From an uncultured Bacteroides sp. (GTDB lineage: Bacteria; Bacillota; Clostridia; Lachnospirales; Lachnospiraceae), in assembly GCA_945913015.1 (NCBI GenBank), contig CAMECH010000010.1, positions 1-64,000 on the forward strand: a stretch of 64,000 nucleotides of DNA, in the 5' to 3' direction. Each line of letters starts with the position of its first letter. Position 1 is the first letter of the stretch. The notes below the pieces were generated by a model. That model had not been told where the DNA came from. It saw nothing but the letters and a program-made list of their open reading frames with translations, and did not search any database. The translations under genes were made by a program, and so were the position numbers. Positions 26,646-34,065 of this stretch are shown here, piece after piece.

Positions 26646-26688
26646 AAAATGCCACAAAGCTCTACGTTACGACGCTTTGTGGCATTTT
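26646..26688 (-). terminator. Terminator after MerR-type gene / before dnaB side
   Basis: A perfect 15-bp stem, AAAATGCCACAAAGC with GCTTTGTGGCATTTT around 13 bases, followed by A/T runs on both sides. It lies between the dnaB stop and the MerR-type gene and terminates the gdpP-rplI-dnaB unit on the minus strand. Confidence 0.85.
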
Positions 26689-26721
26689 CTTTCCAACCGT
26701 AATTATATTAGTCTTATATTA

Positions 26722-26755
26722 ATCCACATTCCCCAGACGCTTTAGCATCAACGGA
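26722..26755 (-). repeat. Copy of the small interspersed palindrome
   Basis: Minus strand GGTTCCGTTGATGCTAAAGC followed by GTCTGGGGAATG. It matches the element before flgG at most positions (TTC, GAYGC, TAAA/TTTA, GCGTCTG, GGAATG) but is not followed by a gene start. Confidence 0.6.
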
Positions 26756-26775
26756 ACCGCAGGCCAAATAGCTAA

Positions 26776-28131
26776 TCAGCCAAAGTTTCTGCCATCCTGT
26801 GGTCTTGCCATATCTGCAAACTTTGTCTGCTCTGCTATCCACGCCATCTGGACTGTACCAATCGGGCCATTACGCTGCTTGGCAATAATAACTTCCGCAA
26901 CTCCCGGAATATCTGTATCTTTATTGTAATAGTCATCCCTGTACAAAAACATTACGACATCGGCATCCTGCTCAATCGCTCCCGACTCACGCAAATCCGA
27001 AAGCATAGGGCGGTGGTCATCTCTTTTTTCAACGGCACGGCTAAGCTGCGACAATGCCACAACCGGTACCTCAAGCTCTCTTGCAAGCTGTTTGAGTGCT
27101 CTTGAAATATCCGATATTTCCTGCTGCCTTGAGTCCGAGGAACGTCCGCTTCCGCTCATAAGCTGCAAATAGTCTATGATTATAAGTCCAAGGTCATTCT
27201 CAAGCTTCATTTTACGGCATTTTGAGCGCATTTCACCGATGGAAATTCCAGGTGTATCTTCAATAATCAAATGTGATTTTGCAATGTTGTCCGCGCCTTC
27301 AAGCAGCTTAGCCCAGTCAGAGCCGTCAAGCCGCCCCTTTCTGAGTTTGTCTGCATCAACGCCCGACTCCAGCGAAAGCATACGGTTTACAAGCTGCACA
27401 TTGGACATTTCCAAAGAAAATACCGCAGTTGTTATACCCTCTTTAAGTGCAACATGGTCAGCTACATTAAGCACAAATGCAGTCTTTCCCATTGAAGGAC
27501 GTGCAGCAATCAGTATAAAATCCGAAGGCTGCAGACCCGAAAGTTTGTAGTCAAGGTCTTTAAAGCCCGTAGGTATACCTGTTACTGAGCCACGATTCTT
27601 TGCCGCTGCCGATATTCTGTCAATAGCTTCAACTACTACATCACCAATCGGCGTTGAGTCCTTACTCGCCTTTGATTTTACCAGCTCAAATACTTTCTTT
27701 TCCGTATCGGCAAGAATATCACTCGTATCCCCATTACCGGCGTAGCACTGGTTTGCAATTTCTTCAGTTGTTCTTATTATATTGCGAAGCATTGATTTGT
27801 CTTTGACAATCTCCGCATACTGCCGTATATTCGCTGATGTCGGCACTGCCTCCAAAAGCTCCCTGATAAAATCAAGTCCGTATACCTCTGCCGGGACATT
27901 ACGTGCGCGCAGCTCCTCCTGAAATGTTACAAGGTCAACTGCCTTTCCTGCATTATTCATGTCAACCATAGTCTGGAACATAATCCCGTATTGATTGTGG
28001 TAAAAGTCTTCCTGCCTTAAAAGCTCTGCTGCCGCAAGGATTGCATCCCTGTCCATCAGCATTGAACCAATAACTGACTGTTCAGCTTCCACGCTGTTAG
28101 GCATAACCCGTCTGATAACAGCTTCTTCCAT
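26776..28131 (-). CDS. dnaB: Replicative DNA helicase DnaB
   Basis: Hexameric helicase of the replication fork (called DnaC in Bacillus). 451 residues: N-terminal primase-interacting domain beginning with PNSVEAEQSVIGSML, and a RecA-like motor with Walker A ARPSMGKTAF (about residue 210), Walker B LIIIDYLQLM, SRQQEISDISRALKQLARE and the arginine finger region RDDHRPMLSDLRESGAIEQ. No intein is present. The ATG at 28131 has AGGGATGACAAAT before it, favoured over an ATG three codons upstream. It lies 38 bases after rplI in the order gdpP-rplI-dnaB common to Firmicutes. Confidence 0.97.
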   Translation of the reverse strand: MEEAVIRRVMPNSVEAEQSVIGSMLMDRDAILAAAELLRQEDFYHNQYGIMFQTMVDMNNAGKAVDLVTFQEELRARNVPAEVYGLDFIRELLEAVPTSANIRQYAEIVKDKSMLRNIIRTTEEIANQCYAGNGDTSDILADTEKKVFELVKSKASKDSTPIGDVVVEAIDRISAAAKNRGSVTGIPTGFKDLDYKLSGLQPSDFILIAARPSMGKTAFVLNVADHVALKEGITTAVFSLEMSNVQLVNRMLSLESGVDADKLRKGRLDGSDWAKLLEGADNIAKSHLIIEDTPGISIGEMRSKCRKMKLENDLGLIIIDYLQLMSGSGRSSDSRQQEISDISRALKQLARELEVPVVALSQLSRAVEKRDDHRPMLSDLRESGAIEQDADVVMFLYRDDYYNKDTDIPGVAEVIIAKQRNGPIGTVQMAWIAEQTKFADMARPQDGRNFG

Positions 28132-28168
28132 ATTTGTCATCCCTGTGTATTATTTACTAATTTAAAAA

Positions 28169-28615
28169 TTACTTCTGTTCTACGACTACCTTTAACTGTG
28201 CAGTAACTTCTTTGTGAAGTTTCACTGCAAGGTTAAATGTTCCTGCCGATTTAATGGCATCCTCCATGCGTATCTTTTTCTTATCGATTTCAAGGCCCAT
28301 CTGACTCTTTGCAGCCTCAGCAATTTCCTTACTTGAAATACTTCCGAATGTTCTTCCGCCTTCTCCGCCTTTGATTGAAAGCCTTACCTCGCCTGCCTCA
28401 ATCTTTTCCTTAAATGCCTGTGCCGCCTCAAGTTCTTCTTTTGCAAGTTTTGCCTCATGTGCCTTTGTCAGCTTCAAATCATTCAGATTCTTTGCATTTG
28501 CTTCCACTCCAAGTTTCTTAGGCAACAGAAAATTTCTTGCGTAGCCTTCACTAACCTTAACCTTATCGCCCTTTTTACCAAGAGCCTTTACATCCTGCAT
28601 TAATATAACTTCCAT
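28169..28615 (-). CDS. rplI: 50S ribosomal protein L9
   Basis: 148 residues. The N-terminal domain MEVILMQDVKALGKKGDKVK and VSEGYARNFLLPKKL is invariant L9, followed by the long connecting helix and the C-terminal rRNA-binding domain (GGRTFGSISSKEIAEAA). The ATG at 28615 begins this conserved sequence and has GGAG in the leader; the 33-codon upstream extension runs through repeat DNA and is not real. The leader between gdpP and rplI contains a small palindrome-rich insertion flanked by 16-bp direct repeats. Confidence 0.97.
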   Translation of the reverse strand: MEVILMQDVKALGKKGDKVKVSEGYARNFLLPKKLGVEANAKNLNDLKLTKAHEAKLAKEELEAAQAFKEKIEAGEVRLSIKGGEGGRTFGSISSKEIAEAAKSQMGLEIDKKKIRMEDAIKSAGTFNLAVKLHKEVTAQLKVVVEQK

Positions 28616-28772
28616 ACTATTCTCCATTCCGAGAACGCTTTTTTGTTTGAGGAACGCGCCGGAAATTTCAGATTTCCGGCTGCGATATTCAAATTTGTGC
28701 CGTTCTCTGCACAAATTTGCGTGTGAAAAATCAGCGCATCATGCGTAATTTTTCACACTATTCTCCATTCCG
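28616..28772. repeat. MITE-like palindrome cluster flanked by 16-bp direct repeats
   Basis: The 16 bases ACTATTCTCCATTCCG occur at 28616-28631 and 28757-28772. Between them lie three strong palindromes: 28658-28680 (9-bp arms GCCGGAAAT), 28690-28719 (11-bp arms CAAATTTGTGC) and 28721-28758 (the 38-bp palindrome also at 15781-15818). There is no credible reading frame inside. Confidence 0.8.
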
Positions 28773-28774
28773 CT

Positions 28775-30829
28775 TTACAGCTCGTCATTCGCAATCATAT
28801 CATCAAGCGTCTGCTTGATGTTAATAATAACATTATTGATATTTGTATCTGTAAACTGGGCACCTGCGACTGTCATGTGACCGCCTCCACCAAGCTTCTC
28901 CATAATCACCTGCACATTCACCTCATCTATTGAACGTGCACTCACATAAATCTTATCTTCATACTTTGTAACAACAAACGATGCCTTTATTCCGCGTATG
29001 TCCAGCAGTTCATTGGCCGCTTGCGCTCCGCCGGTTGTCGGACTCTTAAGCCCCTCCCCGTCAAACACTGATATTGCAAAGCAGTCACGGTATACCTCAG
29101 CTCTGCTCACAGCCGCTGCAATTGCCTTATAATCTGCCATATCGTTTCTAAGAAGCTTTCTTACGCGGCTTACATCTGCTCCGTTACGTCTGAGATATGC
29201 TGCCACCTCAAATGTTCTCGGTCCGGACTTTGAATTAAATCCATCTGTATCAATTACAATTCCGGCATAAAGTGCATCTGCCTCAAGGCCTCTTAATTTG
29301 GCTCCCTCATTCACATAAGTAAGCATCTCTGTCACCATCTCACTTGCTGACGATGCCGAAGAATCAACATATGACATAAATGTATCCGTAATCGGCTCGC
29401 TTGTCTGCCTGTGATGGTCAAATACTATTTTAGTCTTACAGATATTAAGCAACTCCGGGCACTCCGTAATCTGCGGCCTGTTTACGTCCACCACAATAAG
29501 CACCGTAGACGGACTTACATACTCTAATGCGTCCTGACTTGTAAAAAACATATCATCAGGATAGTCCTCATTACTTGTAAAACGCGCCATAAACGGCTCA
29601 ACCGTGCTGGTAATTTCATTGATGACAATATGAGCATTTTTCTTCATTTTGCGCGCCATAAGATAAATTCCTATAGCAGAAGCAAACGAATCAATATCAG
29701 GAATCTTATGGCCCATAATGAGAAATTCTTCATTATTCTCCATAACTCTCATAAGTGCCTGTGCCTTTACACGGATTTTAACCCTGTCATTCTTCTCCGC
29801 AAGCTGGCTCTTTCCGCCGAAATATGTGACTTTATCCCCTTCTTTGATTACTGCCTGGTCACCGCCGCGTCCCAGAGCAAGGTCCATTGCAGCCCTTGCT
29901 ATATCAAAATTCTTTGAATAGTCATCAGCGCCTGTTCCTATTCCGATGCTGAAAGTAATAGTCCTCTCATTACCGATATTAATGCTCTTAATATCATTTA
30001 ATATGCTGAACTTATCCGCTATAAGCTTCTCAAGATACTGGTATGTGAACACCGCAAGGTACTTATCCTTCTCAAGCTTACGCACAATCGCTGCACCGGG
30101 AGAAAAATACTTATTGACTCTCTTGTCAATAAGCCCCAGAAAAAGAGAGCATCTTGCATCTTCAATTCCCTCAAACGCCTCATCATAATTATCAATATAT
30201 ATGAGTCCTGCCACAAATCCTTCATCATGAATCTGCTTTCTGCACCTGTTAATGTCAGTCTCATCAAACATATACATTGATACAAATGCTGCATCCTCAC
30301 CATCAAGAATCTCTGACTTATCAATTGAAAAGTCAATAGACACAAGCTTTAATTCAACCTGATAATCCCTGTCATTAAATGTAATATGCTTTCTGCATAC
30401 TTTATCTTCCTTCGGAAACATTTCCCTGCTTATATCAGGAAATATTGTTGTTATACTCTTATGAAAATCTTTTTCTTTTCCGATTATCCCACGCATTGCC
30501 TCATTCGTCCACATCACATGGCCGGAGTCATCAAGAAGAGCGTATGGCAGTGCAAGCTCATCCATCAGCCTGTGCTGTACCTGCGCGTAGTCCTCTGCAA
30601 ATCCCACCATCTGCCTCAGTATGGTAGGCTTATAATAAAACCACATCAGTCCCAGTATAATTGCGTATATGACCACAAGTGCCGATATTACCGTAGCTGA
30701 CGGAATGCTGATAAAATATATCATGACATTCATAACAATCAGCAGAATGCCTGCAAGTACCGGCCATATAAAAAATGACTGCAGTGCTCCTTTAGTTTTA
30801 ATTCTTGTTTTTGATTTCTTATTAAACAT
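28775..30829 (-). CDS. gdpP: GdpP-like cyclic-di-AMP phosphodiesterase (GGDEF-DHH/DHHA1)
   Basis: 684 residues: two membrane helices near residues 16-65, a PAS-like part (about 75-160), a degenerate GGDEF domain (about 170-305, with no GGDEF motif), and a DHH-DHHA1 phosphoesterase. Metal-binding motifs are GHKIPDIDSFASAIG, VVDVNRP, VFDHHRQTSEP and the C-terminal GGGGHMTVAGAQF. The family degrades c-di-AMP and so controls potassium and cell-wall homeostasis. GGAGCAGATGTA precedes the ATG. It heads the gdpP-rplI-dnaB unit behind a clear promoter at 30880-30908. Confidence 0.95.
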   Translation of the reverse strand: MFNKKSKTRIKTKGALQSFFIWPVLAGILLIVMNVMIYFISIPSATVISALVVIYAIILGLMWFYYKPTILRQMVGFAEDYAQVQHRLMDELALPYALLDDSGHVMWTNEAMRGIIGKEKDFHKSITTIFPDISREMFPKEDKVCRKHITFNDRDYQVELKLVSIDFSIDKSEILDGEDAAFVSMYMFDETDINRCRKQIHDEGFVAGLIYIDNYDEAFEGIEDARCSLFLGLIDKRVNKYFSPGAAIVRKLEKDKYLAVFTYQYLEKLIADKFSILNDIKSINIGNERTITFSIGIGTGADDYSKNFDIARAAMDLALGRGGDQAVIKEGDKVTYFGGKSQLAEKNDRVKIRVKAQALMRVMENNEEFLIMGHKIPDIDSFASAIGIYLMARKMKKNAHIVINEITSTVEPFMARFTSNEDYPDDMFFTSQDALEYVSPSTVLIVVDVNRPQITECPELLNICKTKIVFDHHRQTSEPITDTFMSYVDSSASSASEMVTEMLTYVNEGAKLRGLEADALYAGIVIDTDGFNSKSGPRTFEVAAYLRRNGADVSRVRKLLRNDMADYKAIAAAVSRAEVYRDCFAISVFDGEGLKSPTTGGAQAANELLDIRGIKASFVVTKYEDKIYVSARSIDEVNVQVIMEKLGGGGHMTVAGAQFTDTNINNVIINIKQTLDDMIANDEL

Positions 30830-30879
30830 TACATCTGCTCCATATTCCGGTTGAAATAAACAATCGTAACATATTGTGA

Positions 30880-30908
30880 ATTATACCACGTATTCATTTT
30901 TATGTAAA
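30880..30908 (-). promoter_or_regulatory. Sigma-A promoter for gdpP-rplI-dnaB
   Basis: TTTACA (complement of 30903-30908), a 17-base spacer and TATAAT (complement of 30880-30885), about 45 bases before the gdpP ATG. Confidence 0.82.
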
Positions 30909-30911
30909 TGT

Positions 30912-30964
30912 AAAAAGGAAACAGCCGTCCTGACTCATCGGTCACCGACAGCTGTTTCCTTTTT
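30912..30964. terminator. Strong terminator between rpsR and gdpP units
   Basis: AAAAAGGAAACAGC (30912-30925) pairs with GCTGTTTCCTTTTT (30951-30964), symmetrical A and T runs. It isolates gdpP from the rpsF-ssb-rpsR operon. The remaining gap up to 31190 is AT-rich and holds one more hairpin at 31085-31110. Confidence 0.88.
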
Positions 30965-31084
30965 TATAAAAACATACTCGCCCCATATGCTCAATACAGC
31001 AGTCTCCCCAGACCGCTATAATGATTTACTCTTGTTGCCTATTCTCTTTAGCAATTAAGATAATATCACTATTTTTTTACGCAT

Positions 31085-31110
31085 TCCCCCCTATTTTGTG
31101 GGGGATTTTT
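31085..31110 (+). terminator. Orphan terminator-like hairpin on the plus strand
   Basis: TCCCCC pairs with GGGGGA around a nine-base loop and is followed by TTTTT on the plus strand. No plus-strand gene precedes it; a TATAAT at 31017-31022 lies about 70 bases upstream. It could mark a small RNA or be incidental. Confidence 0.45.
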
Positions 31111-31190
31111 AAATAAAACTGCAACAAAACATAATTATTTAAACTATTGCAAATTTGTACCGCAGGAAAAATGTGTGCAGCCAGCCGCAT

Positions 31191-31227
31191 AAAAAAAGAG
31201 ACCTCCGCTGACAGCAGAAGCCTCTCG
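31191..31227 (-). terminator. Terminator after rpsR
   Basis: On the minus strand GAGAGGCTTCTGC and GCGGAGGTCTC form an imperfect stem followed by TTTTTTT, 17 bases after the rpsR stop. Confidence 0.82.
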
Positions 31228-31243
31228 AAATACATTTTAAATA

Positions 31244-31516
31244 TTAGTCAACTGAATATGGCATAAGCGCAATATGACGAGCTCTCTTTACAGCCAGTGT
31301 AAGCGCTCTCTGATGCTTTGCACAGTTTCCTGTGATTCTTCTTGGAAGAATCTTACCACGCTCAGAAACGTATCTCTTAAGCAGGTTAACATCCTTATAA
31401 TCAATTGCCTTATTCTCATCTGCACAGAAAATGCAGACTTTCTTTCTTCTGCGCATAGGTCTTCTTCTCATCTGAGCATCAGCCTTATCGCCAGTCTTCT
31501 TATCCATGTTTGGCAT
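31244..31516 (-). CDS. rpsR: 30S ribosomal protein S18
   Basis: 90 residues with a basic N-terminus ([19 protein letters not shown]), then [20 protein letters not shown] and [20 protein letters not shown], the invariant S18 core. A CxxC (CIFC) is present near the N-terminus together with a later Cys, as in zinc-type S18. AGGAGGTAACTAACT precedes the ATG. It is the last gene of the rpsF-ssb-rpsR operon, 18 bases after ssb. Confidence 0.97.
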   Translation of the reverse strand: MPNMDKKTGDKADAQMRRRPMRRRKKVCIFCADENKAIDYKDVNLLKRYVSERGKILPRRITGNCAKHQRALTLAVKRARHIALMPYSVD

Positions 31517-31534
31517 AGTTAGTTACCTCCTGTT

Positions 31535-31996
31535 TTAGTTAAAAGGCAAACCTTCGTCTTCCACTCCGTCAGGAATATTCATAAATCCATCACCTGCTGC
31601 CGCACTTGGCTCAGGTCTGGATGAATGGTCGGCGTAAGATGCCTCACTACCGGCAGCGGCAGACTTGCTTTCTGCAAACTCAAGCTCATCAACCACAACG
31701 TCTGTTGTATAAACCTTCTGACCATCCTTATTAGTATAGCTGCCTGTACGCAGGTTGCCCTGAAGAACAATTTTAGTTCCCTGGTGCAGATACTTTTCTG
31801 CAAATTCAGCCTGTCTTCTGAAAGCTACGCAACTGATAAAATCAGCTGTCTGCTGGTCACCGTTCTGGTTATTACGTGAACCTCTTCTGTCTACTGCCAA
31901 TGTAAATCTTGCGATTGCCATAGAACCTTCTGCGTTCTGTGAATAACGCACATCAGGATCTCTTGTCAATCTACCCATCAAAATTACTCTATTCAT
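31535..31996 (-). CDS. ssb: Single-stranded DNA-binding protein
   Basis: 153 residues. OB fold begins MNRVILMGRLTRDPDVRYSQ and contains ARFTLAVDRR, FISCVAFRRQAEFAEKYL and GTKIVLQGNLRTGSYTNKDG. A flexible tail of about 40 residues follows, ending in EDEGLPFN, an acidic tip with the typical (D/E)(D/E)xLPF motif for partner binding. It lies between rpsF and rpsR as in most Firmicutes. Confidence 0.97.
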   Translation of the reverse strand: MNRVILMGRLTRDPDVRYSQNAEGSMAIARFTLAVDRRGSRNNQNGDQQTADFISCVAFRRQAEFAEKYLHQGTKIVLQGNLRTGSYTNKDGQKVYTTDVVVDELEFAESKSAAAGSEASYADHSSRPEPSAAAGDGFMNIPDGVEDEGLPFN

Positions 31997-32064
31997 ACTT
32001 ACTCCTTTTCCGGATGAATAATCATCCTTTCATCAATTTAAAAAGAGCTGTATGTCAGTACTCA

Positions 32065-32352
32065 TCAAGCTTCTTCTTTTACGATAAGGAAACGAAGAAT
32101 GTTATCCATGATACGGACTCTGCTTTCGATTTCCGCAGGTGCTGTTGCATCTGCTTCAAACTTGATGAAGTAGTAAAAACCGTCTTTCATATGCTGAATC
32201 TCATATGCAAGTCTCTTCTTGCCACAATCCTCAACATTAGAAATCACACCGCCGAAACGAGCAATTAACTCTTTAATCTGCTCAACAGCATTGATTCTAA
32301 CCTCATCTTCAACGTTCGCACTAACAACAACTGTCAATTCATACTTGTTCAT
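32065..32352 (-). CDS. rpsF: 30S ribosomal protein S6
   Basis: 95 residues beginning MNKYELTVVVSANVEDEVRI with GGVISNVEDCGKKRLAYEIQ and DGFYYFIKFEADATAPAEIE, the S6 core. AGGAGGTGCGACGTAC precedes the ATG. First gene of the rpsF-ssb-rpsR operon; S6 and S18 bind each other in the 30S platform. The 130-base leader up to the DUF951 gene contains a short hairpin (CCTTA with TAAGG), but I could not match it confidently to the known S6-S18 leader RNA. Confidence 0.97.
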   Translation of the reverse strand: MNKYELTVVVSANVEDEVRINAVEQIKELIARFGGVISNVEDCGKKRLAYEIQHMKDGFYYFIKFEADATAPAEIESRVRIMDNILRFLIVKEEA

Positions 32353-32483
32353 GTACGTCGCACCTCCTTTTGGTCTCTGGCCCCTTAATCACAGTAAGGA
32401 GCAAGGAATTTGAAATATATTATGAGACATAATACATCACAATGAGATATCTTACTATAATTTAAAAGGAAATGCAAGCATTT

Positions 32484-32669
32484 TTATTCATCTTTTTTAT
32501 GCAACTTTTTTGTATTCTTCTCCACCATTCTCCGTGGAACCATAATCTGATGTCCGCATCCCGAGCACTTTAAGCGGAAATCCGCCCCGACACGCAGTAT
32601 TTCCCATTCACTGCTGCCACAGGGATGAACTTTTTTCAGTTGAACAATATCACCCACTTCGTATACCAT
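32484..32669 (-). CDS. DUF951 family small protein
   Basis: 61 residues: VYEVGDIVQLKKVHPCGSSE, then WEILRVGADFRLKCSGCGHQ and IMVPRRMVEKNTKKL. This is the typical DUF951 protein of Firmicutes, with HPCG and a CSGC motif that may bind zinc, a basic C-terminus and no known function. GAGGATTAGT precedes the ATG at 32669. It follows the sirtuin gene by 28 bases and lies before rpsF, a common neighbour. Confidence 0.88.
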   Translation of the reverse strand: MVYEVGDIVQLKKVHPCGSSEWEILRVGADFRLKCSGCGHQIMVPRRMVEKNTKKLHKKDE

Positions 32670-32697
32670 ACTAATCCTCATATCTGATGATTAACAC

Positions 32698-33423
32698 CTA
32701 CATAATTTGGCCAAACACTTTGCCAAGAGAGTCATGTATCAGTAAATCTGCCTCACTGTCAAACGGAGTCACCGATTTATTAATAAGCACAAGACGATTC
32801 CCCTTGTAATATCTGATTAACCCGGCTGCCGGATACACACCGAGAGAAGTACCCCCGACAATAAGCACTTCAGCCTCACTTATAAGCCGTATTGCTTCAT
32901 CTATATCAGCTTCGTTAAGTCCTTCTTCATAAAGAACAACATCCGGCTTAATTCTTCCGCCGCATTCACACACCGGAACACCATCAGATGCAATAATGTC
33001 ATCTATACCATAAAATTTTTTGCATCGTTCACAGTAATTGCGAAGTACGGATCCATGCAGTTCCACAACGTGCCGGCTGCCTGCTTTCTGGTGCAATCCG
33101 TCAATATTCTGCGTTATCACACCTTTCAGTTTTCCCTGCGCCTCAAGTTCGGCAAGCTTAATGTGCGTCGTTGACGGCTGTGCCTCCGGGTAAAGCATTT
33201 TTTCTTTATAGAACTCGAAAAACACCTCCGGTCTGCTCACATAAAACGAATGGCTTATGATCTGCTCCGGAGGATATTTATATTTTTGGTTGTACAGTCC
33301 ATCCACTCCCCTAAAATCCGGAATACCGCTTTCGGTGGAAACACCTGCTCCACCGAAAAAAACGATATTATGTGATTCCTGTACCCAGCTTTTAAATTTT
33401 GCAATTAATTGTTCATTATCCAT
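32698..33423 (-). CDS. NAD-dependent protein deacylase (sirtuin)
   Basis: 241 residues of a class U/M-type bacterial sirtuin. NAD-binding motifs are [33 protein letters not shown] and the catalytic His in VVELHGSV. The zinc-binding cysteines are CERC and CEC, and the late motifs are [11 protein letters not shown] and INKS. It removes acyl groups from lysines and releases O-acyl-ADP-ribose. It starts ten bases after the degenerate BY-kinase gene with a weak AGG site, so it is probably cotranscribed. The functional link to the surface polysaccharide genes is unclear. Confidence 0.94.
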   Translation of the reverse strand: MDNEQLIAKFKSWVQESHNIVFFGGAGVSTESGIPDFRGVDGLYNQKYKYPPEQIISHSFYVSRPEVFFEFYKEKMLYPEAQPSTTHIKLAELEAQGKLKGVITQNIDGLHQKAGSRHVVELHGSVLRNYCERCKKFYGIDDIIASDGVPVCECGGRIKPDVVLYEEGLNEADIDEAIRLISEAEVLIVGGTSLGVYPAAGLIRYYKGNRLVLINKSVTPFDSEADLLIHDSLGKVFGQIM

Positions 33424-33432
33424 ATCTGATAC

Positions 33433-34020
33433 CTATGCATTAATCAGGACGACTCCAAGTACAAGACATCCTTCATTATCATATGCTTCGATTTTTTCCC
33501 TTACCATCTTTGGATTGTATGATGAATCATCCACAAGCATAATTGTCGCTGTGCAGTTTCTTGCAACAGCTACATTTCTGCCTGCTTCCAATATGATATA
33601 ATCATAGTCGTCAGCATTGTCCTCAAGCAACTGTCGAAGTTTCTTCTCCTCGGCTGCTGTCAGATTCTGACGGCTTGCTTCACCGGAAAAAATAATATTT
33701 AAATCACTCTTGTTTGTAAGGCACATTATCTTACTGTCATCCTGTGTTCCGTCAAGATATTCGCAAAGGCCTTCAAGATTTTTTCCCAGTCTGTACTTTC
33801 CCATAAAAACAGGAGTCGTTATATCTGCATCAATAAAAAGCACCTTATTTCCTGCTTCCACGATTGTATCTGCAAGCTTCAGAGCATATCCGCTGTCACC
33901 GACAACTGCCAACGTCTTGTATTTTCTTCCCTTTGCCAGCACTCTGTTACAGAGTTCCTTATAAGCCCTATCCTGTGCCGGGCTTGATGTAACTAATTTG
34001 TCAATATTTACACTGAACAT
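33433..34020 (-). CDS. Degenerate BY-kinase / CpsD-like P-loop protein
   Basis: 195 residues with the fold order of CpsD/CapB tyrosine kinases: N-terminal DRAYKELCNRVL helix, the Walker A position, Walker A' VLFIDADITTPVF, a Walker B-like strand DYDYIILEAG and the C-terminal VLGVVLINA. The Walker A position reads VVGDSGYALK and lacks the GKS/GKT. Walker B has Glu and no DTPP. The usual C-terminal tyrosine cluster is missing. I infer a pseudokinase partner for the co-polymerase encoded just upstream. The ATG at 34020 follows GGAGACGGAT. Confidence 0.8.
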   Translation of the reverse strand: MFSVNIDKLVTSSPAQDRAYKELCNRVLAKGRKYKTLAVVGDSGYALKLADTIVEAGNKVLFIDADITTPVFMGKYRLGKNLEGLCEYLDGTQDDSKIMCLTNKSDLNIIFSGEASRQNLTAAEEKKLRQLLEDNADDYDYIILEAGRNVAVARNCTATIMLVDDSSYNPKMVREKIEAYDNEGCLVLGVVLINA

Positions 34021-34065
34021 ATCCGTCTCCATTCCTGCCTGTGCTTTATATGGCATTACTCTGCA

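Noticed and set aside
32366-32470. S6-S18 leader RNA before rpsF
   Set aside because: There is a short hairpin, but I could not identify the conserved CCG bulge needed to call the motif.
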